Below are positions 18,583 through 27,348 of a DNA stretch of 48,466 bases, one piece after another (position 1 is the stretch's first letter; each line of letters starts with the position of its first letter). The stretch comes from a virus: the IMG/VR virus record IMGVR_UViG_3300021559_000003, positions 1-48,466 of that record. One strand, 5' to 3'. The notes beneath the pieces are model-generated. The model was not told where the DNA came from, made no database searches, and saw only the letters and a list, made by a program, of their open reading frames with translations. A program made the position numbers and the translations under genes.

Positions 18583-18755
18583 CCGAGATCAAGGTCAACG
18601 CAGTGTGTAAGTCATGCCAGCACGAGTTTGTAGCTTTTTTGTATGTTAGTGAGCATTGCACTCAAGTTACCAGCATAAGTAAGTGCCCTAAGTGCGGTGA
18701 GAGTAAGTTTGCGGTTCAGGGTAAGTGGTACAGCGTGGACGGGAAAGAAGAATGA
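18579..18755 (+). CDS. small zinc-ribbon protein, 58 aa
   Basis: The protein starts MTEIKVNAVCKSCQHEFVAF (ATGA overlap). CKSC and CPKC (about residue 35) frame a beta-rich core, FVAFLYVSEHCTQVTS. It is an ordinary two-knuckle zinc ribbon, likely a nucleic-acid or protein adaptor, placed before the terminase gene. Confidence 0.65.
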   Translation: MTEIKVNAVCKSCQHEFVAFLYVSEHCTQVTSISKCPKCGESKFAVQGKWYSVDGKEE

Positions 18756-18934
18756 AAGACATTCAAGAAGTAATCACTCGCAAGCAGGCGCAGCGCGATC
18801 GGCTGGCTAAGGAAATAGCGGCACTCGAATCCGTCCTCCCTCTTCTGGCCGATGATCCCATCCCAACCGGGATGCCATCAGGGGTTGTCCCTAGCGGAAC
18901 GAGCATCGCGGAAGCGATCAAGCGCTGGCCGTGA
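18752..18934 (+). CDS. small helical protein, 60 aa
   Basis: The protein starts MKDIQEVITRKQAQRDRLAK at an ATG overlapping the previous TGA. Residues 1-35 form one amphipathic helix or coiled coil. The rest is Pro/Gly-rich and ends SIAEAIKRWP. It is a typical small accessory protein before the terminase. The function is unknown. Confidence 0.6.
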   Translation: MKDIQEVITRKQAQRDRLAKEIAALESVLPLLADDPIPTGMPSGVVPSGTSIAEAIKRWP

Positions 18935-18937
18935 GCT

Positions 18938-20800
18938 ATGCCTGACACCCTCCCTCCCGGCCTAGAGCCTGTCCGTGACCAACTCCTAGAAAACCCTCCC
19001 GCCAAGTGGAAGGAAATCCCTATCTATGACGACGCCTCGGAAGCTACCAAGAAAGCAGTTCTTCGGCTCAATGCCCTCGGGAGTCTCTTCTACTTCTCCA
19101 AAGTCGTCCTTGGACATTCCCGGCTCTCTGCGAATCTACACCGATACATGTGTTCCGAACTCGAGCGCGATACCGTGCGACTCGTCATGGAAATTCCGCG
19201 AGATCACTTCAAAACGACTATCGCTTCTGTATCAGCTCCCATGTGGTGGGCACTCCCTTTCACCAACCAAGATGAAGACCTGATGTACCAGTTGGGCTAC
19301 GACGAAGCGTGGATGAAGTGGATGCAGCGCGCGCACAATGCCGCAAATCGCACACTCATCGCCTCAGAGACGATCCAGAACGCTCGCAAGATTGGGGTGA
19401 AGATCGACGGCCACTACCACTCGAATGCTTTCTTCCGGTTCCTGTTCTCCTCGATCATTCCCAAGGATGACGACCGCTGGAACCAGGATTCGATGACTCA
19501 TCGCCGTCCTGCGGGCGAGTATCACGGGGAAGGGACTTATGATTTCATCGGTGTCAAGGGTGCACTTCAGTCACGGCACTACGATCGTCAGGTACTTGAT
19601 GATCTCGTCGGAGAGAAGGCTATCCTTTCTGACTCTGTGCTGGAATCCACCATTGATTGGGTGCGAAAGCTTCCCGGATGTTTCGATTCCGATCCCGATC
19701 GACCTCATGCACTTGCTGACCAACTATTCATCGGTAACCGTTGGTCGATGCGCGATGTCAATTCTTGGCTGAGAAAGAATGTTCCTAACCTGAACTTCAT
19801 CTCGCACTCGGCGGAAGGTGGATGCTGCGCCATGCACCCGCCCCATCAAATCATCTTTCCCGAAGAGATTACATGGGAAAAGCTGGCGGAATTCAGAGCG
19901 ATTTTCGGAAACTACAATTACGCCGCGCAGATGCTGAATAACCCCGTGGATCAAGAGGCAGTCAAGTTCAAAGACCACTGGCTCAGACACTATTCCGTCG
20001 ATGTCTGGAAAGAACCGAAGGGCTCCGACGTCATCGCCAACTGGCAGCAGTTGTCCTCCTTCAATCGAGGTAATCTAAGTGGAAACCCCGACGATGTAGC
20101 CGAATCGCAAGGCATGACTCCGAAACGGCTGAAAGTAGCTATCAAGCATGAAACACAGCCAGGAGAAACCATCGAAGACATCCGAGCCGGGGATTTGGAC
20201 CGTTTTGCGTTCATGGACCCAAACCATGCCGAGGAAAGAGGGCGCGCGTGCAACGCAATTCTTGTTGTTGGAGTCTACAACCGCCCGCCTGCCAAGCGAA
20301 GGATCTACCTGCTTGATTGTTGGTCGAAAGCCTCTCAACACGAAGAGTGGCTAGAAGCCGCGCTGGGGAATTCTCCGGGGAAACGTGGCTTGGTTCTGAA
20401 GTGGAGATGCCATGTGCTGTTCATCGAATCGGAAGTTGCAGGCCAGTCGGGCTGGAAGTTCGCGATTCGCGAGCGTATGAGAAAGCTTGGACTCGATGCT
20501 TCATTCTCGCTTCGGCCGCTCAAGACCGAGCGCAGCGCGAATGCTAAGAAAAACAGGATTGATGCCATGGAGCCGGTGTTTGAAAACGGGCTATTCTGGG
20601 TGCCGCGGTTTGGCTGTCAGGAGTGGAAGACTGAATTCAGCCAGTACCCTAACGGAGCAACGATGGACCTCATGGATTTAACTGGATATATACCACAGTG
20701 CCTCAGTGCAGGCAGTCGTCTACAAACTCGAGATTGGGTCAAAGAAGAACTACAGCGATCAAAACAGGCGCTCATGAACGTAGGCGTGGCTGGCTATTAA
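18938..20800 (+). CDS. terL: terminase large subunit
   Basis: A 620-aa protein, the DNA-packaging motor ATPase and nuclease. The ATPase half holds a Walker A variant PRDHFKTTIAS (87-97), in which the usual GxGK is replaced by DHFK as in several podophage terminases, and Walker B VLDDLVGE (219-226). The nuclease half has the RNase H-fold acids: FAFMDPN (D427), VLFIESE (about 493-499) and a later Asp (RIDAME). Length is normal for TerL. A minus-strand HNH gene overlaps its last 29 bases. Confidence 0.9.
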   Translation: MPDTLPPGLEPVRDQLLENPPAKWKEIPIYDDASEATKKAVLRLNALGSLFYFSKVVLGHSRLSANLHRYMCSELERDTVRLVMEIPRDHFKTTIASVSAPMWWALPFTNQDEDLMYQLGYDEAWMKWMQRAHNAANRTLIASETIQNARKIGVKIDGHYHSNAFFRFLFSSIIPKDDDRWNQDSMTHRRPAGEYHGEGTYDFIGVKGALQSRHYDRQVLDDLVGEKAILSDSVLESTIDWVRKLPGCFDSDPDRPHALADQLFIGNRWSMRDVNSWLRKNVPNLNFISHSAEGGCCAMHPPHQIIFPEEITWEKLAEFRAIFGNYNYAAQMLNNPVDQEAVKFKDHWLRHYSVDVWKEPKGSDVIANWQQLSSFNRGNLSGNPDDVAESQGMTPKRLKVAIKHETQPGETIEDIRAGDLDRFAFMDPNHAEERGRACNAILVVGVYNRPPAKRRIYLLDCWSKASQHEEWLEAALGNSPGKRGLVLKWRCHVLFIESEVAGQSGWKFAIRERMRKLGLDASFSLRPLKTERSANAKKNRIDAMEPVFENGLFWVPRFGCQEWKTEFSQYPNGATMDLMDLTGYIPQCLSAGSRLQTRDWVKEELQRSKQALMNVGVAGY

Positions 20801-21314
20801 AAAATGCGAATTCTCCGTAACTGCGATTCGCGCCCTCTCGGTATGCTTTGATAGCTTCTTCTTTGGAATCGTAGCGACCTAGATTCTTCATCTTTCCATT
20901 GAATCGGCAGTAAGCCATCCATTTTCCTCGAGACTTATCCCAATGAACTCCGGGGTGGCCGCTGGTGTTATTTCGAGCGATGCTACGGTTCACATTGTTT
21001 TGCCAATCGGCGCAGACTCTCAAATTCGCTCGTCGATTGTCCAATGTGTCGTGATTCCAGTGGTCTACGATACGATCATCCTCGACGCCACAGATAAACC
21101 GAGCCATATATATGAACGTTCGGTCTTTTCCGTGGCGAACGGCGTAGAAGCTTTTCGTTGCCGAGTTCCACCACGCATACCAATTCCACTGATTCAGCCA
21201 TTCATAGTCACTGGCATCAACTAGTGTGTTTTGGTTTTGGCTTAACGGAATGATCTTGTACGATGGGTCGGGCGGCTGGGAAACGTCGTGTCGGTGTACA
21301 CGATATCTGGTCAT
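20772..21314 (-). CDS. HNH homing endonuclease with AP2 domain
   Basis: A 180-aa protein transcribed against its neighbours. Start ATG 21314 has AGGAG 4 bases upstream. The HNH core is VDHWNHDTLDNRRANLRVC (83-101, D84, H85, N93, R95). The AP2 domain follows (SGHPGVHWDKSRGKWMAYCR, KNLGRYDSKEEAIKAYREGA). The enzyme family consists of free-standing homing endonucleases. It sits between terminase and portal, the conserved junction such enzymes prefer. Its AT-richer codons and its orientation show recent entry. Confidence 0.9.
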   Translation of the reverse strand: MTRYRVHRHDVSQPPDPSYKIIPLSQNQNTLVDASDYEWLNQWNWYAWWNSATKSFYAVRHGKDRTFIYMARFICGVEDDRIVDHWNHDTLDNRRANLRVCADWQNNVNRSIARNNTSGHPGVHWDKSRGKWMAYCRFNGKMKNLGRYDSKEEAIKAYREGANRSYGEFAFFNSQPRLRS

Positions 21315-21365
21315 GATGCTCCTGTGACAGCAGGAAAGTCGTGCTAGACTCAGCCGCATAATACC

Positions 21366-23324
21366 ATGCCAATACCTGCCGAACTCCCACTCACGAAGCA
21401 CTTTTCAAGCGAAAGAATCATCGGCATCGAGAAGTACGCGAGTGAGCGTCTTGAGTCTCTCGTGCGAGGGCTGAGAGATTTAAGAACAGACAAGATCAAG
21501 CGATTCAGAAAGATTTACGATGGCACGCCTCGCGAGAAAACCAAGTCGTTTCCCTGGCAGAACGCCTCGAACCTCGTCATCCAGCTTGTAGGCTCGTTCT
21601 CCGATCAGTTAGTCGCCAAGATTGTGATGTCGGAATTCGGCGTCGACCCATTCTGGCCGGCTGAACTGGTAGGCGAGTTCGAGCGCGACTTCCATGCCGA
21701 AGAGATGCGCTCTGCGGTTCAGGAAATGATGGAAGTTCAGGCGCTAGAACCTAAGCTGCTCAATCTCCTGCCCAAGTACACAATCTGGACGCGGACATTC
21801 GTGAAGTATGGCTTTGGCGCAATCAAGGCCATGCCAGAGAAAACCATCGAGCAAGTCGCGATGGTCGAGGATCAAGGCCGGGTGTTGTTCGAGGATTACG
21901 TCAAGCACGAAGGGCCAATCTGTCTCCCCATCATGTTTGAAGACTTCCTCATGCCTGCGACCACGATTGAACTGGAGCGAGCGCCATTCATCGCTCAACG
22001 AGCCCGGTTGCAGCGGTTTCAGGTTGAGCAGTTCCGTTGGGACAAGACTTTCAATCGTGGGGTCATCACGGAAATTCTGAAGCGGCCGACACGGACGGGC
22101 CCCTCTGACACGCAGCGTGACATCGAGAATGAGTCAGGAGCGCGAACCGATAGCGGCTCGACTGAGGAAGAGTGGGACTTCTACGAGATGCACTTCCCTT
22201 ATCAGGTTTTGGGGAAGCGGTTCCAGCTCATCCTGACCGGCTGTGCGGACGACATGGGCACGGATCTCCGAGTCGCCAAGTCGGTGTTCAACTGGCTTCC
22301 GGACAATGCCCTGCCCTACATCGGAGCTCGGCTTGGCAACGATGGAGAGAGAGCGTATGGCAAAGGCTTTTGTGAAATGCTCCGCGATTACCAAGAAGAA
22401 ATATCCGCTATTCACAATCGCCGCGGCGATGCTTCGACGGCAGCCAATACCAACATTTTCCGTTTCTCTCCGGGACAGCAACTCGATGCGCAATTTTCGA
22501 TCTATCCTATGGCTGGGATCACAGCGGAGAAGGATGGTTTTGAGGTTGTGCCTCTTGGACGCACGGCGAATGAAACCATTAAAGACGAGCAACTAGTTCT
22601 GCAGGAAGCGCAGGATCGCGCCGGGGTAGGGCCGTCCAGTTCTGGTCAGGGTGCCGGGACGGTAAACAAAAAGGGCGCCTACTCGGCTATGGGAACGTTC
22701 GCCGTAATGCAGGAAGGCAACACACGCGCGAACCTGAATGTGACCGAATTCCGCCAGTCGCACTATAGCCTCGGCAGTCTGGTGCTGGCCTATCACGCGC
22801 ACTTTGGTATCCCGGAGAAAGACAAGAAAGCCTACGGAAAGCAGGCGCAGTGGCTGGACAAGGCCTTGGATCTGGTGAAGCAAGGCCGACTCATCATTCC
22901 AATCCGTGCTGCGACGGGCTCGGTCAACAAGGAAATCGAGAAGCAAAACTTGATGCTCCTGCTCAATAACTGGCGCGCGCATGGGCAGATGGTTTCCCAA
23001 CTCTTGCAACAAGCCTCGAATCCGATGGCTCCGCCCCAGTTGCAGGATTATCTTGGGCAATTGATTCTCGGTGGAAACCTGCTGATGACCAAGATTTGCA
23101 AGGACTTTGGCATCTCCGATCCAAGCTTCATGATTCCTGAGCCGATGGGGATTCAGGAAAAGGCGGATGCGTTCAAGAAGCAGGTCGATCAGGCCAAGGC
23201 GTTGCAGGCACAGCAAGAGCAGCGGAAATTAGGGCAAGGTGGACAGCCTCCGGGAGTGCAAATGCCGCAAGTTCAGGCCGAGGGGGCGCCGGGGGCGGGA
23301 TCAGGGGAGCCGCAAATCCAATGA
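21366..23324 (+). CDS. portal protein
   Basis: A 652-aa protein. The portal is the dodecameric ring at the capsid vertex through which DNA is packaged and ejected. It follows the terminase, is followed by a small protein and the scaffold, and has the expected size. Family features seen are the N-terminal KSFPWQNASNL (W..N motif of podovirus-like portals), the LPYIGARLGNDGERAYGKGF/CEMLRDYQEEISAIHN helix region (about 335-375), and a Gln/Ala/Pro-rich disordered C-terminus of about 60 residues. No protease or MuF fusion is seen. Confidence 0.85.
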   Translation: MPIPAELPLTKHFSSERIIGIEKYASERLESLVRGLRDLRTDKIKRFRKIYDGTPREKTKSFPWQNASNLVIQLVGSFSDQLVAKIVMSEFGVDPFWPAELVGEFERDFHAEEMRSAVQEMMEVQALEPKLLNLLPKYTIWTRTFVKYGFGAIKAMPEKTIEQVAMVEDQGRVLFEDYVKHEGPICLPIMFEDFLMPATTIELERAPFIAQRARLQRFQVEQFRWDKTFNRGVITEILKRPTRTGPSDTQRDIENESGARTDSGSTEEEWDFYEMHFPYQVLGKRFQLILTGCADDMGTDLRVAKSVFNWLPDNALPYIGARLGNDGERAYGKGFCEMLRDYQEEISAIHNRRGDASTAANTNIFRFSPGQQLDAQFSIYPMAGITAEKDGFEVVPLGRTANETIKDEQLVLQEAQDRAGVGPSSSGQGAGTVNKKGAYSAMGTFAVMQEGNTRANLNVTEFRQSHYSLGSLVLAYHAHFGIPEKDKKAYGKQAQWLDKALDLVKQGRLIIPIRAATGSVNKEIEKQNLMLLLNNWRAHGQMVSQLLQQASNPMAPPQLQDYLGQLILGGNLLMTKICKDFGISDPSFMIPEPMGIQEKADAFKKQVDQAKALQAQQEQRKLGQGGQPPGVQMPQVQAEGAPGAGSGEPQIQ

Positions 23325-23644
23325 AGCCAGAGAAGCCTATCGCAAACGTTGTCGACGACATTCGAATTAAAAGCTGGAACGATGTAGTAGCTCCGCGCGC
23401 CGAATCGTTACTTTCGTACCTGCGACAAGACATTTATCAGAAAGGGATTGTTGCCTACCTGCACAGCATGGAAACGCTGGGCGAGAAAAAGCTTCTTACG
23501 GGCTGTAAGACGGAACGCGAAGATAACTTCATGCGCGGATACTTGGTCGCGCTAAAAGAGTTTATTTCGATGGCCGACCAGATCGAGCAATACGTTGAAG
23601 CGAAGAAGAATCCGCCTGCAGTGCCAGGGGAGTACACGGCATAG
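23321..23644 (+). CDS. hypothetical head-region protein, 107 aa
   Basis: The protein starts MKPEKPIANVVDDIRIKSWN, overlapping the portal stop by an ATGA. It is helical throughout (AESLLSYLRQDIYQKGIVAY, LVALKEFISMADQIEQYVEA), with no cysteine pairs. It lies in the place where podoviruses carry small head proteins or cofactors. The function is unknown. Confidence 0.6.
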   Translation: MKPEKPIANVVDDIRIKSWNDVVAPRAESLLSYLRQDIYQKGIVAYLHSMETLGEKKLLTGCKTEREDNFMRGYLVALKEFISMADQIEQYVEAKKNPPAVPGEYTA

Positions 23645-23803
23645 TCACTTCGGATCCCAAACTCTGGTCTTGTCCGAACGCCGAAGTTTTTCCTTCAACG
23701 CTTCCATGATCCACTCCTTCATGGTGCGGTCTTCTGAGACTGCCTGAAGCTTCACTTGGCGGACTAATTCCTTCGGAACATCTTCGACAAGGAGGGATTT
23801 CAT
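23645..23803 (-). CDS. ribbon-helix-helix protein, divergent from capsid genes
   Basis: A 52-aa protein reads MKSLLVEDVPKELVRQVKLQ, then AVSEDRTMKEWIMEALKEKL. It is an Arc/CopG-type RHH protein with the strand, helix (PKELVRQVKLQAVSED) and helix (MKEWIMEALKEKL) plan, and it ends RRSDKTRVWDPK. It is the only non-HNH gene on the minus strand within the structural region. Its start is 34 bases from the -35 box of the promoter before the scaffold gene. A TATATT box lies 6 bases before its own ATG. It is well placed to control late gene expression. It ends directly against the previous gene's stop. Confidence 0.65.
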   Translation of the reverse strand: MKSLLVEDVPKELVRQVKLQAVSEDRTMKEWIMEALKEKLRRSDKTRVWDPK

Positions 23804-23836
23804 GGCGAAAATATACCATATGGGCCTTAGGCGAGA

Positions 23837-23865
23837 TTGACGCTGAAAAGAAACGACCTTAACTT
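23837..23865 (+). promoter_or_regulatory. promoter before the scaffold and capsid genes
   Basis: TTGACG (23837-23842) is 17 bases from TAACTT (23860-23865), 8 bases before ATG 23874. The pair matches the one at 14710 in sequence and spacing. It lies between the divergent RHH gene and the head operon. Confidence 0.5.
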
Positions 23866-23873
23866 CGGCGCAT

Positions 23874-24566
23874 ATGCCGATGTTTCCGAAGGCAGAAGAC
23901 ATTCTGGGGATGAGCCAGGATGACTTCAAGAAGAAGCTCGAAGGTTCGGCTTCCAAGGCGGACCTCGACGCCCTTAAAGGCGAAATTAGCCAGCAATTCA
24001 CCAGTTCCGTAGAACTACTTAAAGCGGAACTTCAGAAGTTAGGACAGAAACCTCCGGAGCCCGTGGTCGAGACTGACCCGGAAGATCCCACGACCGCCGT
24101 CCTGACCGATCCGGCTGGCTTCATTGACCGCCGCACGCAACCCTTGGTCAACGCGCAACTCCAGTCCAATGCGCAGATTCAGGAGATGCGCGCGCGACAA
24201 GACCCGCGCTTCTCGCGCATCTTCGCGAAATACGGTCCTGAACTCGTGGCGATTGCCGACAAGATGGACATGAAGGGCCGCGGCACTCCCGGCTTCTGGG
24301 AGTGGCATATCAAGACTTTCTTGGGCGACAAGTACGTTAAAGGTGATCTCCAGGGTGAAAGCTATCCGTCGCTCATCGGCACCTCCTCAGTAGGGCCGGA
24401 AGCAGGTGGGGACGGTGACGATCCAAACAAAGGGATGAATCCCCAAGTCGCGGCATGGCTGAAAGAACGCGGCGTTCCTCTAGACAAAGCGGCCAAGATC
24501 AACAACATGATGAACCGCGACGGCGATCCGATCTCGCTACAAAACTACAAGGCTGGCAATGCCTAA
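23874..24566 (+). CDS. probable scaffolding protein
   Basis: A 230-aa protein starts MPMFPKAEDILGMSQDDFKK (ATG 23880 is also possible). Residues 1-60 form a charged coiled coil (LEGSASKADLDALKGEISQQ, SVELLKAELQKLG). The middle is Pro/Glu-rich, then come helices about 105-160 and an acidic Gly-rich linker before a short helical end. Size, charge and place just before the capsid genes fit an internal scaffold that directs shell assembly. No catalytic motif is seen. Confidence 0.6.
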   Translation: MPMFPKAEDILGMSQDDFKKKLEGSASKADLDALKGEISQQFTSSVELLKAELQKLGQKPPEPVVETDPEDPTTAVLTDPAGFIDRRTQPLVNAQLQSNAQIQEMRARQDPRFSRIFAKYGPELVAIADKMDMKGRGTPGFWEWHIKTFLGDKYVKGDLQGESYPSLIGTSSVGPEAGGDGDDPNKGMNPQVAAWLKERGVPLDKAAKINNMMNRDGDPISLQNYKAGNA

Positions 24567-25275
24567 CGAGAAGCCCGGAAGCTCTCCGCAGAATCCCGTC
24601 TCGGTCGACCAACTTCTTCGCGAAGCCAATGTACCGACTGTAAAAACCGCTCCTCCGGCTACCCCTGACAAGCCCTCTGCCCCAATCCCGCAGGGGGCTA
24701 TGTTTCGCGACAAGAGCGGCAAGATGATGTACCGCTACGAGCTTGACGGGAAAGTCATCGTTCTGCCCAAGCCTTACGAGCAGATGTCGGAGCAGGATTA
24801 CTACAACCTGCCTGTTACGCTCTACGACCAGCTTCCCGGCCGCATCCCGCAGAATCTGACTGTAACTTTCAAGGATCCGCAGTGGGGTGGACACTGGTTC
24901 AACAAGAGCGCGAAGGACGCGCGCCGCATCGCCGAAGCCCGCTCACTCGGATTCGTTCCGGCCAAGCTCAGCGACCTCCAGAACTACCACATCGAATTGA
25001 CCGATCAGGATGGCGCCGTAGAGCAAGGTGACTTGGTGTTGATGAAGTGTCACAAGGCTCTGCTGTACCTCCGCTACAAAGAGTCGATGGATAAGGCCAA
25101 ACGATCAGGCGGGGTTGAGCACTTCAAGAGCGAAGCCAACACGAAACTGAGTCCCGCGAACATCGACAAAGACCCGTATTACGTGGCAGAGCAAGCCAAG
25201 CAGGAATTTCAAGGAGTCGGACCCGTGTTTACTGCCGGCGACGGCGGGGTTCTGAATCCATCTCAGGGGAGATAA
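24559..25275 (+). CDS. head-associated hypothetical protein, 238 aa
   Basis: The ATG overlaps the scaffold stop by 8 bases. The N-terminal 50 residues are disordered (Pro/Ala/Lys). The rest is folded: YRYELDGKVIVLPKPYEQMS, VTFKDPQWGGHWFNKSAKDA, RSLGFVPAKLSDLQ, HIELTDQDGAVEQGDLVLMK. No signature is known to me. It lies between scaffold and capsid genes, so a minor head or maturation role is likely. Confidence 0.6.
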   Translation: MPNEKPGSSPQNPVSVDQLLREANVPTVKTAPPATPDKPSAPIPQGAMFRDKSGKMMYRYELDGKVIVLPKPYEQMSEQDYYNLPVTLYDQLPGRIPQNLTVTFKDPQWGGHWFNKSAKDARRIAEARSLGFVPAKLSDLQNYHIELTDQDGAVEQGDLVLMKCHKALLYLRYKESMDKAKRSGGVEHFKSEANTKLSPANIDKDPYYVAEQAKQEFQGVGPVFTAGDGGVLNPSQGR

Positions 25276-25278
25276 GAC

Positions 25279-25920
25279 ATGGCGGCGAATCTTTCGACTC
25301 ACCTTCCAATCGTTCCTGTATCCACGATTTCTGGCAATCAGGAGCACATTTTCAACTATCTGGAAGGTGCCAGCCAAACATTCAACAATGGCACACCGGT
25401 CGTAATTTCCTCCGGCGCCGTGATCGCCTCCACGTCGCCACTGTCAACTACGAACGTGACGGCCGGAATCGCAGCCTATCCGGGACACAATCTCTCGAGC
25501 GCAGGCAAGGGCGCCTCCCCCATCTTCGGCTCGATTGGGTTCCCTGGCGGTGCGCCGACGACGGGCTCGGTTCCAAACCAAACCAGCGCCGTAAACCTGC
25601 CGCATGGCTCGCCTTATGTCGATGGCTTGATGCTCGTATGGCAGTCGGTCCTCGACACGATCTTTGAAGTTCAGGTTGACAACTCGACCGGCGCGAGCTT
25701 CACCGCATCGACCTCGGACATCGGTAAGTACATCGCTCTGGTGACCGACGCGAATAGCTGGTGGTACGCCGATCGCAACACGATTGCGACCACGCCGGGT
25801 ACGCTGCCCTGCCGGATTCTGTCATTGAACCCGCAGGATCTGGCGAGCGGCTCGACCACGACGCAGGTTGCCAACGGGCGGTATCGGATTCAGTTCTTGG
25901 CGGCAGCAAGTCAGGTTTAA
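25279..25920 (+). CDS. probable head decoration or fibre-type protein
   Basis: A 213-aa protein starts MAANLSTHLPIVPVSTISGN. It is beta-rich and Gly/Ser/Thr-rich (GTPVVISSGAVIASTSPLST, IGKYIALVTDANSWWYADRN), with no cysteine pair, helix or membrane region. Such low-complexity beta proteins encoded next to the major capsid gene usually decorate the capsid. This is an inference from position and composition. Confidence 0.55.
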   Translation: MAANLSTHLPIVPVSTISGNQEHIFNYLEGASQTFNNGTPVVISSGAVIASTSPLSTTNVTAGIAAYPGHNLSSAGKGASPIFGSIGFPGGAPTTGSVPNQTSAVNLPHGSPYVDGLMLVWQSVLDTIFEVQVDNSTGASFTASTSDIGKYIALVTDANSWWYADRNTIATTPGTLPCRILSLNPQDLASGSTTTQVANGRYRIQFLAAASQV

Positions 25921-25969
25921 AAGATAAAATACAGTGACTACGTTAAGTCCTGTGTTTTGAGGTGCTTGC

Positions 25970-26929
25970 GTGACTATGGTGCGGAATCAATTCTTCCAGG
26001 CAATGAGCATCGACGTTGCCCATAACTTTATAGAATTTCTTGACCTGCGTCAGCGAAGTGTCCAGTTTCGCTCGATCTTCAACGTGCACCCCTCGAAGAA
26101 GGCTTACGAGGATGCCGTGCACTACTCCGGCTTTGCACCTGCGCAGCCGAAGAACGAAGGCGAAAGCATCGTCTATGACTTCTTGATCCAGGGCGGCACG
26201 CGGCGCTATGTCCATCAAACCTACGGCCTCGGCGTTCGCATGTCGTATGAGCTCATGCAGGACGATCAGACCGGGATGATGGAGCAGAGTCCCAAAGGTT
26301 TGGTGCAGTCGCACATCTTCGCCCAGGAGCAGACCGCAGGGAACGTTTTCAACCTCGGCTTCTCGAGTACAGGAACGATTGTCGATGACGGCGTGAGCCT
26401 GTTCAACAATCAGCATCCACTGCTCGGCGGGATTCAGGCAACGAATGTCGCGCCAGGGGCGGGGTCATTCTCAACCGCTGCCGGAACGTATCCCAATCGC
26501 CCGCAAGTTGATGCCGATTTGAGCTTCACGGCCCTGCAATACGCGACCATGACGTTCCAGCGAATGCCGAATGCCCGCGGGCTCGTGGTCGCCGTCAGGC
26601 CAAAGCACCTCCGGATCCCGCCAGAAATCGAGTTCATTGCCATCGAACTTCTCGGGTCCGCAGGCAAGCCGTACACCTCCGACAACGAGACAAACGCTCT
26701 GCTCGCGACGGGCCTGAGCTACGAAGTGAACACCTATTTCACTTCCGCCTCAGCATGGTTCCTCACCGGCAACAAGGATGAGCACCGTTTGATGTACTAC
26801 GAGCGGCAACCGATCTACGGCGATTACGACCGCGACTTCGATCAGCAAGCGCTGAAGTTCTTGGCGATCGCGCGATACTCGGCTGGCGCGGATACGTGGA
26901 TCAACACCTTTGGGAGCCTTGGACCGTAA
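25970..26929 (+). CDS. major capsid protein
   Basis: A 319-aa protein. GTG 25970 has GAGG 7 bases upstream, and ATG 25976 is the alternative. The sequence has the HK97-like order of an N-terminal helix (FQAMSIDVAHNFIEFLDLRQ), an E-loop region around residue 60-80, a spine helix (GLGVRMSYELMQDD), a P-domain with RPKHLRIPPEIEFIAIELLG, and the A-domain end HRLMYYERQPIYGDYDRDFD. Capsid proteins of this form self-assemble with the scaffold at 23874. Its size, and its place between head-decoration-like and small head genes, agree. It is the best candidate in the genome. Confidence 0.8.
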   Translation: MTMVRNQFFQAMSIDVAHNFIEFLDLRQRSVQFRSIFNVHPSKKAYEDAVHYSGFAPAQPKNEGESIVYDFLIQGGTRRYVHQTYGLGVRMSYELMQDDQTGMMEQSPKGLVQSHIFAQEQTAGNVFNLGFSSTGTIVDDGVSLFNNQHPLLGGIQATNVAPGAGSFSTAAGTYPNRPQVDADLSFTALQYATMTFQRMPNARGLVVAVRPKHLRIPPEIEFIAIELLGSAGKPYTSDNETNALLATGLSYEVNTYFTSASAWFLTGNKDEHRLMYYERQPIYGDYDRDFDQQALKFLAIARYSAGADTWINTFGSLGP

Positions 26930-27072
26930 TGGCGAAAAAGAAGGCGAGTTCTCCGAAGAGTAAGACTCGCGATGAGATTCGTTCATTGCGCAAAAGCGGC
27001 GTTCCGGATACGCCTCCGGATCGCTGGATGAACGACCCCAAAGTGGCGAAAAGGACACGCGGAGCAGCGTAA
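26929..27072 (+). CDS. tiny basic protein, 47 aa
   Basis: MAKKKASSPKSKTRDEIRSL is followed by a turn and KRTRGAA. The ATG shares a base with the capsid stop (TAATG) and its TAA is followed at once by the next ATG. The protein is extremely basic, so it may bind packaged DNA or the capsid interior. Confidence 0.55.
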   Translation: MAKKKASSPKSKTRDEIRSLRKSGVPDTPPDRWMNDPKVAKRTRGAA

Positions 27073-27339
27073 ATGTGGGCCGCCAAAAAGATCGAGTCGG
27101 GAGCTTGGTTCTACTGCCAGCGCTCGGGGATTCGCATGAACCTCGACGACGCCTACTGGGAGCAGGGCCGGCTCATCTCTCCCGAGTTCTCTGACATTCA
27201 GGCCGGAGGGGCGTTTGGACTGCTTGGCTCGCGCGAAGCGGACATCGCACGCCGGGTGAAGCAGAACATCTCCGACTTGCAACCGCATCCGAAGCTGAGC
27301 ACGCCAAATCAACCTGACGAAGATGTCTATTTCTCGTAA
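27073..27339 (+). CDS. hypothetical protein, 88 aa
   Basis: The protein starts MWAAKKIESGAWFYCQRSGI with no gap after the preceding stop. The sequence YCQRSGIRMNLDDAYWEQGR suggests a compact beta/alpha fold with a single cysteine. The position is next to the capsid genes, so a head-completion or connector role is possible. An HNH gene is inserted directly after it. Confidence 0.55.
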   Translation: MWAAKKIESGAWFYCQRSGIRMNLDDAYWEQGRLISPEFSDIQAGGAFGLLGSREADIARRVKQNISDLQPHPKLSTPNQPDEDVYFS

Positions 27340-27348
27340 GATTGCAGC

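Noticed and set aside
27322-27337. Partial match to the dispersed motif (tgtctatttctcg)
   Set aside because: The second half-site is missing and the match lies inside a coding end. Counted as chance.
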